The notes under the pieces are model-generated. The model was not told where the DNA came from. It searched no databases and saw only the letters and a program-made list of their open reading frames with translations. From contig CAWKKD010000005.1 of assembly GCA_963850195.1 (NCBI GenBank), forward strand, positions 1,860,001 through 1,924,000: 64,000 nucleotides of DNA, given 5' to 3'. This DNA comes from Actinoallomurus sp963850195. Lineage in GTDB: Bacteria; Actinomycetota; Actinomycetes; Streptosporangiales; Streptosporangiaceae. Both the position numbers and the translations under genes were made by a program. This document shows, one piece after another, positions 15,759 through 23,424 of this stretch. Position 1 is the stretch's first letter, and each line of letters opens with the position of its first letter.

Positions 15759-17105
15759 TCACGGGGAAGCCTGTTCGGTGACGGCCGCGATGGCCTCCGT
15801 CAGGGCGGCGGGTACGTCGTCGACCAGCCGGTGCTGGCCGTGCCGGACCACCTCGCGGCCCGACACGACGACGTGCCGTACGTCGGCGGCCGATCCGGCG
15901 AACACCACCGACTCGACGAGCCGGTCCGGTGCCGCGCCGGCCAGGCGTACCGAGTCGAGCCCGACGGTGACCAGGTCGGCGTACGCGCCCGGCTCGATCC
16001 GGCCGGCCTCCTGCCAGCCGAGCGCGCGGTGGCCGTCGGACGTCGCGGCGGTGAGCAGCTCGGCCGCCGCCCAGTGCCCGCGCCGCCGGGTGCGCAGGCG
16101 TTCGTCCAGCTCGACCGCCCGTGCCTCCTCGAACAGGTCGATCACGGCGTGCTGGTCCGAGCCGAGCGACAGCGGCGAGCCCGCGCCGGTCAGGTCGCGT
16201 GCCGGGCCGATGCCGTCGGCCAGGTCGCGCTCGGTGGTCGGGCACATGCACACGCCGGTCCCGGTACGGCCGAGCAGCCCGATGTCCCCCTCCGTGAGGT
16301 GCGTGGCGTGCACGGCGACCGTGCGCGGCCCGAGCGCGTCGCCCTCGGCGAGCAGCTCGGTCGGGGTACGCCCGTACGCCTCGGCGCACGCGAGGTTCTC
16401 GGCGGGCTGTTCGGACAGGTGGACGTGGAGTGCGGCGCCGTGCTCGGCGGCCCACCCGGCGACCACCCGGATCTGCTCGCGCGGCACCGCGCGCACCGAG
16501 TGCACGGCCGCGCCGATCCGCCCATGCCCGCCGGCCCGCAGCGCGGACACCCGGCCCGCCCATGCGTCGGCCGTGCCGTCACCGAAGCGGAGCTGCGCGC
16601 CCTCCAGGTCCTTGCCGATCCCTCCGGCCAGGTAGCACGTGTCGAGCAGGGTGATCCGGATGCCCGCCTCCCGCGCGGCCTCGATCAGGGCCTCGCCCAT
16701 GGCGTTGGGGTCGGCGTACGGCGTGCCGTCCGGGCCGTGGTGGAGGTAGTGGAACTCGCCCACACAGGTGATCCCGGCCAGCGCCATCTCGGCGTACACG
16801 GCTCTGGCCAGCGCGTGGTACGTGTCGGGGTCCAGGCGCGCGGCGATCGCGTACATCTGCTCGCGCCAGGTCCAGAACGTGCCGCGTCCGGCCTGCGCGC
16901 GGCCGCGCAGCGCGCGGTGGAAGGCGTGGGAATGCGCGTCGGCCATGCCCGGCAGGGTCAGCCCGCGCAGGTGGATCGCGTCCGGGTCGGCCGGCGTACC
17001 GGGCCGTACCCGGACGAACCGCTGCCCCGCGATCTCGATGAGCACGTCCGCGGCGACCTCGCCGCTCTCGCCGCCGAGCCAGGCGTAGTCGGCGTGGTAC
17101 CTCAT
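15759..17105 (-). CDS. hutF: Formimidoylglutamate deiminase HutF
   Basis: 448 residues; the start ATG overlaps the stop of the upstream amidohydrolase (ATGA). Amidohydrolase-superfamily motifs: DAHSHAFHRA (His58, His60), LHVHLSEQ, VHATHLTEGD and LGSDQHAVID. It converts N-formimidoylglutamate to N-formylglutamate plus ammonia, so the organism uses the five-step route with an N-formylglutamate intermediate. The C-terminal strands (DLVTVGLDSVRL) are intact. Confidence 0.92.
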   Translation of the reverse strand: MRYHADYAWLGGESGEVAADVLIEIAGQRFVRVRPGTPADPDAIHLRGLTLPGMADAHSHAFHRALRGRAQAGRGTFWTWREQMYAIAARLDPDTYHALARAVYAEMALAGITCVGEFHYLHHGPDGTPYADPNAMGEALIEAAREAGIRITLLDTCYLAGGIGKDLEGAQLRFGDGTADAWAGRVSALRAGGHGRIGAAVHSVRAVPREQIRVVAGWAAEHGAALHVHLSEQPAENLACAEAYGRTPTELLAEGDALGPRTVAVHATHLTEGDIGLLGRTGTGVCMCPTTERDLADGIGPARDLTGAGSPLSLGSDQHAVIDLFEEARAVELDERLRTRRRGHWAAAELLTAATSDGHRALGWQEAGRIEPGAYADLVTVGLDSVRLAGAAPDRLVESVVFAGSAADVRHVVVSGREVVRHGQHRLVDDVPAALTEAIAAVTEQASP

Positions 17106-18301
17106 CGGCGCACCAGGTCCGTGAGCACGGTGGCGAGCGCCTCGACGCCCGCGAGGCAGTCCGCCGTCTCGGCGTGCTCCTCGGGCGCGTGCGAGATCCC
17201 GGTCGGGTTGCGGACGAAGAGCATCGCGGTCGGCAGGTGCGCGGACAGGATCCCCGCGTCGTGTCCCGCGCCGGTCGGGAGGACGGGCGCCCCGCCGAGG
17301 ACGCCGGCCAGCCGGTCCCGTAGGTCGGCGTGGAAGTCCACGACCTCGGTGTAGGACTCCTCGGTCAGGCCGACACCGACACCGTCGCGGCGCGCGGCCT
17401 CCTCGGCGGCGACGTTGATGTCGGCGACGGTCGCGCGGACCGCCGCGTCGTCCGGCGCGCGGGTGTCGAGCCACGCGCGTACGAGGGACGGGATGGCGTT
17501 GACCCCGCCCGGCGTGACGTGCACCTTGCCCATGGTCGCGACGGCGTCGTGGCGTTCGGCGGCCTCGCGCGCGGCCAGCACCGTACGCGCGAAGGGCAGC
17601 ATCGGGTCGCGCCGGTCCTTCAGCAGCGTGGTCCCCGCGTGGTTGCCCTGCCCGGTGAAGTCGAAGCGCCACCGGCCGTGCGGCCAGATCGCGCTGCCCA
17701 CACCCACCGGGGTCTCGAGCGCGCGCCCCTGTTCGACGTGCAGTTCGACGAAGACGCCGACGCTCTCGAGGAACTCCGGGTCCGGGCCGATCAGCGCCGG
17801 GTCCAGGCCCTCCACCGCCATGGCCTCGGCCCAGCTCACGCCGTCTGCGTCGCGCAGGTCGCGGGCCCTGGCCGGGTCGATCGCGCCGGTCATCAGCCGT
17901 GATCCGAGGCACGCGACGCCGAACCTCGCGCCCTCCTCCTCGGCGAAGACCGCCACGCCCAGGGGGCGGGCGGGCGTCACGCCGCGCTCGCGCAGCAGGT
18001 CGATCGCCGCCAGCGACGACACGACGCCCAGCGGCCCGTCGAAGGCGCCGCCGTCCGGCACCGAGTCCAGGTGGCTGCCGGTCAGCACGGCGTCGCGTCG
18101 CGGCGCCGAACCCGGTACGTCCCACCAGGCGACGAGGTTGCCGTTGCGGTCGCGTTCCAGGCTCAGCCCGCGCCGGGCCGCCTCCCCGGCGAACCAGTCA
18201 CGGCACTCGCGGTCGGCCGCCGTCCAGGAGTACCTCCGGTAGCCGCCACCGCCCGCACGCCCCAGCGGCGCGAGCGCCGCCCACATCCCCTCGAACCCCA
18301 T
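17102..18301 (-). CDS. M20-family amidohydrolase (allantoate amidohydrolase-like), probable N-formylglutamate hydrolase of the hut pathway
   Basis: 399 residues with M20 AllC/N-carbamoyl amino-acid hydrolase motifs: GSHLDSVPDGGAFDGPLGV (His77, Asp88), FAEEEGARF (Glu121/122), ELHVEQGRALE, GVNAIPS and TGAGHDAGILS. The family hydrolyses allantoate, ureidoglycolate or N-carbamoyl amino acids. It sits between hutU and hutF with translational coupling to hutF, and no classical HutG is present, so it probably performs the final deformylation to glutamate. That substrate is inference. SD gaaggagg precedes the ATG. Confidence 0.85.
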   Translation of the reverse strand: MGFEGMWAALAPLGRAGGGGYRRYSWTAADRECRDWFAGEAARRGLSLERDRNGNLVAWWDVPGSAPRRDAVLTGSHLDSVPDGGAFDGPLGVVSSLAAIDLLRERGVTPARPLGVAVFAEEEGARFGVACLGSRLMTGAIDPARARDLRDADGVSWAEAMAVEGLDPALIGPDPEFLESVGVFVELHVEQGRALETPVGVGSAIWPHGRWRFDFTGQGNHAGTTLLKDRRDPMLPFARTVLAAREAAERHDAVATMGKVHVTPGGVNAIPSLVRAWLDTRAPDDAAVRATVADINVAAEEAARRDGVGVGLTEESYTEVVDFHADLRDRLAGVLGGAPVLPTGAGHDAGILSAHLPTAMLFVRNPTGISHAPEEHAETADCLAGVEALATVLTDLVRR

Positions 18302-18317
18302 ATGCCTCCTTCAGCCC

Positions 18318-18342
18318 ACCGGTGAGGGCGGACCTCACCGGT
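18318..18342 (-). other. Perfect 10-bp stem-loop between hutU and the M20 amidohydrolase gene
   Basis: ACCGGTGAGG (18318-18327), a 5-nt loop, CCTCACCGGT (18333-18342). It begins 25 bp past the hutU stop and lies a few nt upstream of the Shine-Dalgarno of the next gene. There is no T-tract. It could tune expression between the hut genes (partial terminator or 3' mRNA stabiliser). Confidence 0.6.
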
Positions 18343-18367
18343 AGAGCCTCGTTCAGGACCGCCGACG

Positions 18368-20020
18368 CTACTCGGCGCGCATGGGGATGGGCACGTCACG
18401 CTCGGCCGCCACATCGATGGCCCGGTCGTACCCGGCGTCGACGTGCCGGATGACGCCCATGCCCGGGTCGTTGGTCAGGACCCGCTCCAGCTTCTGCGCG
18501 GCCAGCGGGGTGCCGTCCGCCACCGAGACCTGTCCGGCGTGGATCGAACGCCCGATGCCGACACCGCCGCCGTGGTGGATCGACACCCACGAAGCCCCGG
18601 ACGAGGCGTTGACCAGGGCGTTCAGCAGCGGCCAGTCGGCGATCGCGTCGGAGCCGTCGGCCATGCCCTCGGTCTCGCGGTAAGGCGAGGCGACGCTGCC
18701 GGAGTCGAGGTGGTCGCGGCCGATCACGATCGGAGCGCTGATCTCGCCGGTCTCGACGAGCTTGTTGAACTCCAGGCCGGCCCGGTCGCGTTCGCCGTAG
18801 CCGAGCCAGCAGATCCGGGCCGGCAGGCCCTGGAAGTGGACCTTCTCGCCGGCCATCCGGATCCAGCGGGCGAGCGGCTCGTTCTCGGGGAACAGGTCGA
18901 GGATGGCCTTGTCGGTGCGCGCGATGTCCTTCGGGTCGCCGGACAGCGCCGCCCAGCGGAACGGCCCCTTGCCCTCGCAGAACAGCGGCCGGATGTAGGC
19001 GGGCACGAACCCGGGGAAGTCGAACGCCCGCGCGTAGCCGGCGGTCTGGGCCTCGCCGCGGATCGAGTTGCCGTAGTCGAAGACCTCGGCGCCCGCGTCC
19101 TGGAAGCCCACCATGGCCTCGACGTGCACGGCCATCGACTCGCGCGCCCGTGTGACGAAGCCGTCGGGGTCCTTGGCGCGCTGGTCGGCCATGTCGTCGA
19201 ACGCCACGCCCTGCGGCAGGTACATCAGCGGGTCGTGCGCGGACGTCTGGTCGGTGACGATGTCGATCGGCGCGCCCATCGCGAGCATCTGCGGTACGAG
19301 GTCGGCGGCGTTGCCGAGCAGGCCGATCGACAGCGGACGCCGGGCGTCGCGTGCCTCGGTGGCCAGCCGGAGCGCCTCGTCGAGGTCGTCGGCGCGCACG
19401 TCGCAGTAGCGGTGCTCGACGCGGCGGTCGATGCGGGACGGGTCGCACTCGATGCAGATCGCGACGCCGCCGTTCATGGTGACGGCGAGCGGCTGCGCGC
19501 CGCCCATGCCGCCGAGCCCGGCGGTCAGGGTGATCGTGCCGGCCAGCGAGCCGCCGAACTTCTTCGCGGCCACCGCGGCGAACGTCTCGTACGTGCCCTG
19601 GAGGATGCCCTGCGTGCCGATGTAGATCCACGAGCCCGCGGTCATCTGACCGTACATCGTGAGCCCGAGGGCCTCCAGCCGCCGGAACTCCTCCCAGGTC
19701 CCCCACTGCGGCACCAGGTTGGAGTTGGCGATCAGCACGCGCGGCGCCCACTCGTGGGTGCGCATGACGCCGACCGGCTTGCCGGACTGGACGAGCAGCG
19801 TCTCGTCGCCCTCGAGGTCGCGCAGGCAGCGGACCATCGCGTCGAACGCGTCCCACGACCGCACCGCGCGGCCCGAGCCGCCGTACACGATCAGCTCGTC
19901 GGGGTGCTCGGCGACCTCGGGGTCGAGGTTGTTCATGAGCATGCGCAGGGCGGCCTCCTGCGGCCAGCCCTTGGCGCTCGGGGTCGTGCCACGCGGCGCG
20001 CGGACGGGACGAGGACCCAT
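18368..20020 (-). CDS. hutU: Urocanate hydratase HutU
   Basis: 550 residues from an ATG with SD aaggag, 17 bp after hutH. Full-length urocanase: NNLDPEVAEHPDELIVYGG, the NAD-binding GTITLTAGLGGMGGAQPLAV, the conserved active-site Cys region around FCEGKGPFRW, and HHGGGVGIGRSIHAGQ. It converts urocanate to imidazolonepropionate using tightly bound NAD+ as electrophile. Second gene of the hut operon. Confidence 0.95.
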   Translation of the reverse strand: MGPRPVRAPRGTTPSAKGWPQEAALRMLMNNLDPEVAEHPDELIVYGGSGRAVRSWDAFDAMVRCLRDLEGDETLLVQSGKPVGVMRTHEWAPRVLIANSNLVPQWGTWEEFRRLEALGLTMYGQMTAGSWIYIGTQGILQGTYETFAAVAAKKFGGSLAGTITLTAGLGGMGGAQPLAVTMNGGVAICIECDPSRIDRRVEHRYCDVRADDLDEALRLATEARDARRPLSIGLLGNAADLVPQMLAMGAPIDIVTDQTSAHDPLMYLPQGVAFDDMADQRAKDPDGFVTRARESMAVHVEAMVGFQDAGAEVFDYGNSIRGEAQTAGYARAFDFPGFVPAYIRPLFCEGKGPFRWAALSGDPKDIARTDKAILDLFPENEPLARWIRMAGEKVHFQGLPARICWLGYGERDRAGLEFNKLVETGEISAPIVIGRDHLDSGSVASPYRETEGMADGSDAIADWPLLNALVNASSGASWVSIHHGGGVGIGRSIHAGQVSVADGTPLAAQKLERVLTNDPGMGVIRHVDAGYDRAIDVAAERDVPIPMRAE

Positions 20021-20037
20021 GTGGTTCTCCTTCTCGT

Positions 20038-21591
20038 TCAGGACAGCGGGCCGGTGACGGCCTCGGCGGCGGCGACGACGGACCCGTCGCGTACCAGGTC
20101 GACGGCGGCGGCGATCTCGGGGGCGAGGTGACGGTCGGGGCCCGGAGCGGGCACCCGGGTACGGAGCGCGGCGACGACGGCGCCGGTGGCCGGGCCGGGA
20201 CGCAGCGGTGCGCGCAGGTCGAGGGCGCGGGCGGCGGTCATCAGCTCGATCGCGATGACGCGGGTGAGGCCGTCGACGGCGCGGCGGAGCTTGCGCGCGC
20301 CGGTCCAGCCCATGGAGACGTGGTCCTCCTGCATGGCCGAGCTGGGAATGGAGTCGACGCTGGCCGGGACCGCGAGGCGCTTGAGCTCCGAGACGATCGC
20401 CGCCTGCGTGTACTGGGCGATCATGTAGCCGGAGTCCACACCGGGGTCGTCGGCCAGGAACGCCGGCAGCCCGTGCGACCGCGCCACGTCGAGCATGCGG
20501 TCGGTACGCCGCTCGGCCATCGAGGCGAGGTCGGCGATCGGGATGGCCAGGAAGTCCAGGACGTACGCGACCGGCGCGCCGTGGAAGTTGCCGTTGGACT
20601 CGACGCGGCCGTCCGGCAGGACGACCGGGTTGTCGACGGCGGAGGCCAGCTCCCGTCCCGCGACCAGCGAGGCGTGGGCGAGCGTGTCGCGGGCGGCGCC
20701 GTGCACCTGCGGCGAGCACCGCAGGGAGTAGGCGTCCTGCACGCGCCTGCAGTCCGGGCCGCGGTGCGAGTCCATGATCGGCGAGTGCTCGAGCAGGACG
20801 CGCAGGTTGGCGGCGCTGGCGGCCTGCCCGGGGTGCGGGCGCAGCTCCTGAAGGTCCGCGGCGAACACCCGGTCCGTGCCGAGCTGGGCCTCGACGCTCA
20901 TCGCCGCGGCGACGTCGGCGGCGCGGAACAGCCGGCGCAGGTCCGCGATGGCCAGCACGAGCATGCCGAGCATGCCGTCCGTGCCGTTGAGGAGCGCCAG
21001 CCCCTCCTTGGCGACGAGCACGAGGGGTTCGATGCCCGCGGCCGCCATGGCCTCGGCCGCGGGGACGAGCCGGCCGTCGGCGTCGCGTACGTCGCCCTCG
21101 CCGATCAGGGCCAGGGCGACGTGCGAGAGCGGCGCGAGGTCGCCGGAGCAGCCGAGGCTGCCGTACTCGTACACGACCGGGGTCACGCCGGCGTTGAGCA
21201 GGGCGGCGAGCGTCTCGGCTGTGACCGGCCGTACGCCGGTCCGGCCGGTGGCGAGCGTGCTCAGCCGCAGCAGCATCATCGCCCGTACGACCTCGCGCTC
21301 CACCTCGGCGCCGGACCCGGCCGCGTGCGAGCGGACGATGTTGGCCTGCAGCTTGGCCCGCAGCTCCGCGTGGATGTGCCGGGTGGCCAGCGCGCCGAAC
21401 CCGGTCGAGATCCCGTACACGGGCGTCGGCCGCTCCGCGAGCTCGTCGACGTGCGCTCGAGACGCCGCGATCGCCTTCGTCGCGTCGTCGGTCAGGGCCA
21501 CGTGCGCCGAGTGACGGGCCACGGCGACCACGTCATCGAACTCGAGCGGCCCCACCCCGACGGCGATGGTTGCCCCCACGGTCGTTTTCAT
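20038..21591 (-). CDS. hutH: Histidine ammonia-lyase HutH
   Basis: 517 residues, start ATG at 21591. Histidase motifs: YGISTGFGALA with the catalytic Tyr, RSHAAGSG, YEYGSLGCSGDLAPLSH with the MIO-forming Ser, QDAYSLRCSPQVHG, SNGNFHG and SSAMQEDHVSMG. The MIO tripeptide reads Cys-Ser-Gly rather than Ala-Ser-Gly. It deaminates L-histidine to urocanate, opening the pathway. First gene of the minus-strand hut operon, divergent from iclR with an operator-like site between them. Confidence 0.95.
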   Translation of the reverse strand: MKTTVGATIAVGVGPLEFDDVVAVARHSAHVALTDDATKAIAASRAHVDELAERPTPVYGISTGFGALATRHIHAELRAKLQANIVRSHAAGSGAEVEREVVRAMMLLRLSTLATGRTGVRPVTAETLAALLNAGVTPVVYEYGSLGCSGDLAPLSHVALALIGEGDVRDADGRLVPAAEAMAAAGIEPLVLVAKEGLALLNGTDGMLGMLVLAIADLRRLFRAADVAAAMSVEAQLGTDRVFAADLQELRPHPGQAASAANLRVLLEHSPIMDSHRGPDCRRVQDAYSLRCSPQVHGAARDTLAHASLVAGRELASAVDNPVVLPDGRVESNGNFHGAPVAYVLDFLAIPIADLASMAERRTDRMLDVARSHGLPAFLADDPGVDSGYMIAQYTQAAIVSELKRLAVPASVDSIPSSAMQEDHVSMGWTGARKLRRAVDGLTRVIAIELMTAARALDLRAPLRPGPATGAVVAALRTRVPAPGPDRHLAPEIAAAVDLVRDGSVVAAAEAVTGPLS

Positions 21592-21645
21592 ACCCCCCAT
21601 TGGACGCGACCGGTACTCGTGCCGGGACCCACCCCCGTCGGCTTG

Positions 21646-21663
21646 TGTCTGAGATGCGAGACA
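21646..21663. promoter_or_regulatory. Candidate IclR-type operator in the hutH-iclR intergenic region
   Basis: TGTCTGAGATGCGAGACA has perfect 5-bp arms TGTCT/AGACA and matches the site before hutI at 14 of 18 positions. It lies between divergent hutH (start 21591) and the IclR gene (start 21672), so it could control both. Inference from position and symmetry. Confidence 0.55.
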
Positions 21664-21671
21664 CTGGGGAG

Positions 21672-22430
21672 ATGGCTCAGGTTCCCGCGGCACGACGGGC
21701 GCTCGCCGTCCTGCGCCTGCTGGCCTCCTCGGCCCGGCCGCTCGCCGCATCCGCCATCGCCCGCGAGCTGGAACTCCCGCGCTCCAGCACGTACCACCTG
21801 CTCACCGCGATGGCCGAGGACGGGTTCGTGACCTACCTGCCGGAGGACCGGCTGTGGGGCCTGGGCGTCACCGCCTTCGAGATCGGCTCGGCCTACCTGC
21901 GCCAGGGCCCCCTGGAACGCCTCGCCCGCCCCCTGCTCGTACGCCTGGTCGACCGGGTCGGGGAGATCGCCCAGCTCGGCGTGCTGCACGGGTCCGAGAC
22001 GCTCTACCTCCTCAAGGAACAACCGCGGCACCACGCCACTCTGGTCACGGACGTCGGCGTACGGATGCCCGCGTACCTGACGGCCAGCGGACGATCGATG
22101 CTGGCCCACCTGCCACCCGCACAGGTCAGGGCCCTGATCCCGGGCGACCTGATCAACCGTACGGGCGCCGGCCCCCGCTCCCTGCGCGAGCTGCGGCAAC
22201 TGCTCGCCGAGGACAAGCGGCGCGGCTGGGCGATCGAGGACGGCCACGTGACCGACGGCTTCGCCAGCATCGCCGCCTGCAGCTTCGACCACGTCGGCCG
22301 GCCGGCCGCCGCGATCACGGTGACGTTCCGCCGCGAAGCCCTCCCCGAAGCCGCCTGGCCCACCCTCGCCACCCGCGTCCGCGAGGCCTCCGCCGACCTC
22401 ACCCGCCGCCTGTCCGGGCACGCCCCCTAG
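21672..22430 (+). CDS. IclR-family regulator, probable hut regulator
   Basis: 252 residues from the ATG at 21672 (gggga SD); in-frame starts at 21654 and 21570 are less likely. N-terminal winged helix (ALAVLRLLASSARPL, IARELELPRSSTYHLLTAM) and C-terminal effector-binding domain (LVTDVGVRMPAYLTASGRSMLAHL, GHVTDGFASIAA). It is divergent from the hut operon with a shared palindrome, so it most likely senses histidine or urocanate and controls hut genes. Confidence 0.87.
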   Translation: MAQVPAARRALAVLRLLASSARPLAASAIARELELPRSSTYHLLTAMAEDGFVTYLPEDRLWGLGVTAFEIGSAYLRQGPLERLARPLLVRLVDRVGEIAQLGVLHGSETLYLLKEQPRHHATLVTDVGVRMPAYLTASGRSMLAHLPPAQVRALIPGDLINRTGAGPRSLRELRQLLAEDKRRGWAIEDGHVTDGFASIAACSFDHVGRPAAAITVTFRREALPEAAWPTLATRVREASADLTRRLSGHAP

Positions 22431-23182
22431 AACGCGTCGAGAGAGACCTGCCACAGGTGCGCCGCCGTGTCAGGGTCGAGGGCGTGCGGTGCGACGCCGC
22501 CGGTCGTGCCGGGTACGTGGGGGCGTGCCTCGGCGCAGTCCTCGAAGTATCGGCCGCCGATGCCCTCGAGGGCCGGTGAGGTCGCGACCAGCGTCGAGGT
22601 CGCGGCGCCCTGGGCGGTCGTCTTGAACGTGTAGCCGCCGCCGGTCACCGCATGGTCGAGCTGCTCCTTGGTCAGGTGCCGCACCAGGTTCGTCTCCAGG
22701 ATCGCCCCGGGGTGCGCCGCGTTGACGGTGATCCCGTCGCCGGCCCAGCGCCGGTTCGCCTCGACCGCGAACAGGACGTTGGCCGTCTTGGACTGCGCGT
22801 AGGCGGTCGCCGCGTCGTAGGCCCGCGTGCGGAAGTCGATGTCGTCGAAGTCCACTCCGCCGCGCAGGTGCGCGACCGAACTGAGCGCCACGACGCGGGC
22901 GTTCCCGGCCGCCGCGAGCGCCCGGTGCAGGCCGGTGGTGAGCGCGAAGTGGCCGAGGTGGTTCGTGGCGAACTGCAGCTCCCAGCCCTCCGGTGTCCGC
23001 AGCTCGGGCGTCATCATCACGCCGGCGTTGTTGACGAGGATGTGCAGGGGGCCCTCCCAGGCGGCGGTGAAAGTCGCAATGGACGCGCGGTCGGCGAGGT
23101 CCAGCGGTGCGACGCGGGCGAGCCCGCCGAGGTCCTTCGCGACCCGGGCACCGGCCGCGACGTCGCGTACGGCGAGGGTCAC
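22427..23182 (-). pseudogene. Short-chain dehydrogenase lacking its N-terminal NAD(P)-binding motif
   Basis: The frame starts in mid-fold (VTLAVRDVAAGARVAKDL). It retains VNNAGVMM, the Ser of ALSSVAHL, the catalytic YAQSKTAN and the C-terminal half of an extended SDR, but the TGxxxGIG Rossmann motif (about 45-50 residues) is missing. DNA upstream still encodes AAAGAEVTL in frame, then turns into the tail of a regulator on the other strand. A deletion appears to have removed the 5' ends of a divergent gene pair. It overlaps the iclR stop region by 4 bp. Confidence 0.72.
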
Positions 23183-23219
23183 CTCCGCGCCCGCTGCGGC
23201 GGCATCGGCCTGCGCTGCC

Positions 23220-23345
23220 GCCGGGCAGGCCCTGAGCCCCAGCGGCGACCCGGACCAGGTCCTCGGCCTCTACACCGCCGAGCCAGGCTCCCCCTCCGAA
23301 CACGCCCTCCGCCTGCTGTCCGCCTGGATCGACCAGCCGGCGTAG
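23220..23345 (+). pseudogene. C-terminal remnant of an XRE/MmyB-type regulator
   Basis: The plus strand encodes ALSPSGDPDQVLGLYTAE then PGSPSEHALRLLSAWI and a TAG at 23343-23345. GDPDQ-x-L-x-x-YTAEPGSPSE is the usual C-terminal signature of MmyB-like helix-turn-helix regulators. Only about 40 residues remain; the helix-turn-helix and most of the ligand domain are gone. This regulator family is often divergent from exactly this kind of SDR. Confidence 0.65.
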
Positions 23346-23424
23346 CGCGACCGGATATCCGGTCGACCGGTGTGCCATGCGTAGCTAGTCTGCGGATCAC
23401 CTCGTCGCTGCCGGGAAAGGGCTC

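Noticed and set aside
18443..20131. 562-codon open frame antisense to hutU
   Set aside because: Shadow of urocanate hydratase; no ribosome-binding site or motif.
20128..21831. 567-codon open frame antisense to hutH
   Set aside because: Shadow frame; hutH is unambiguous on the other strand.
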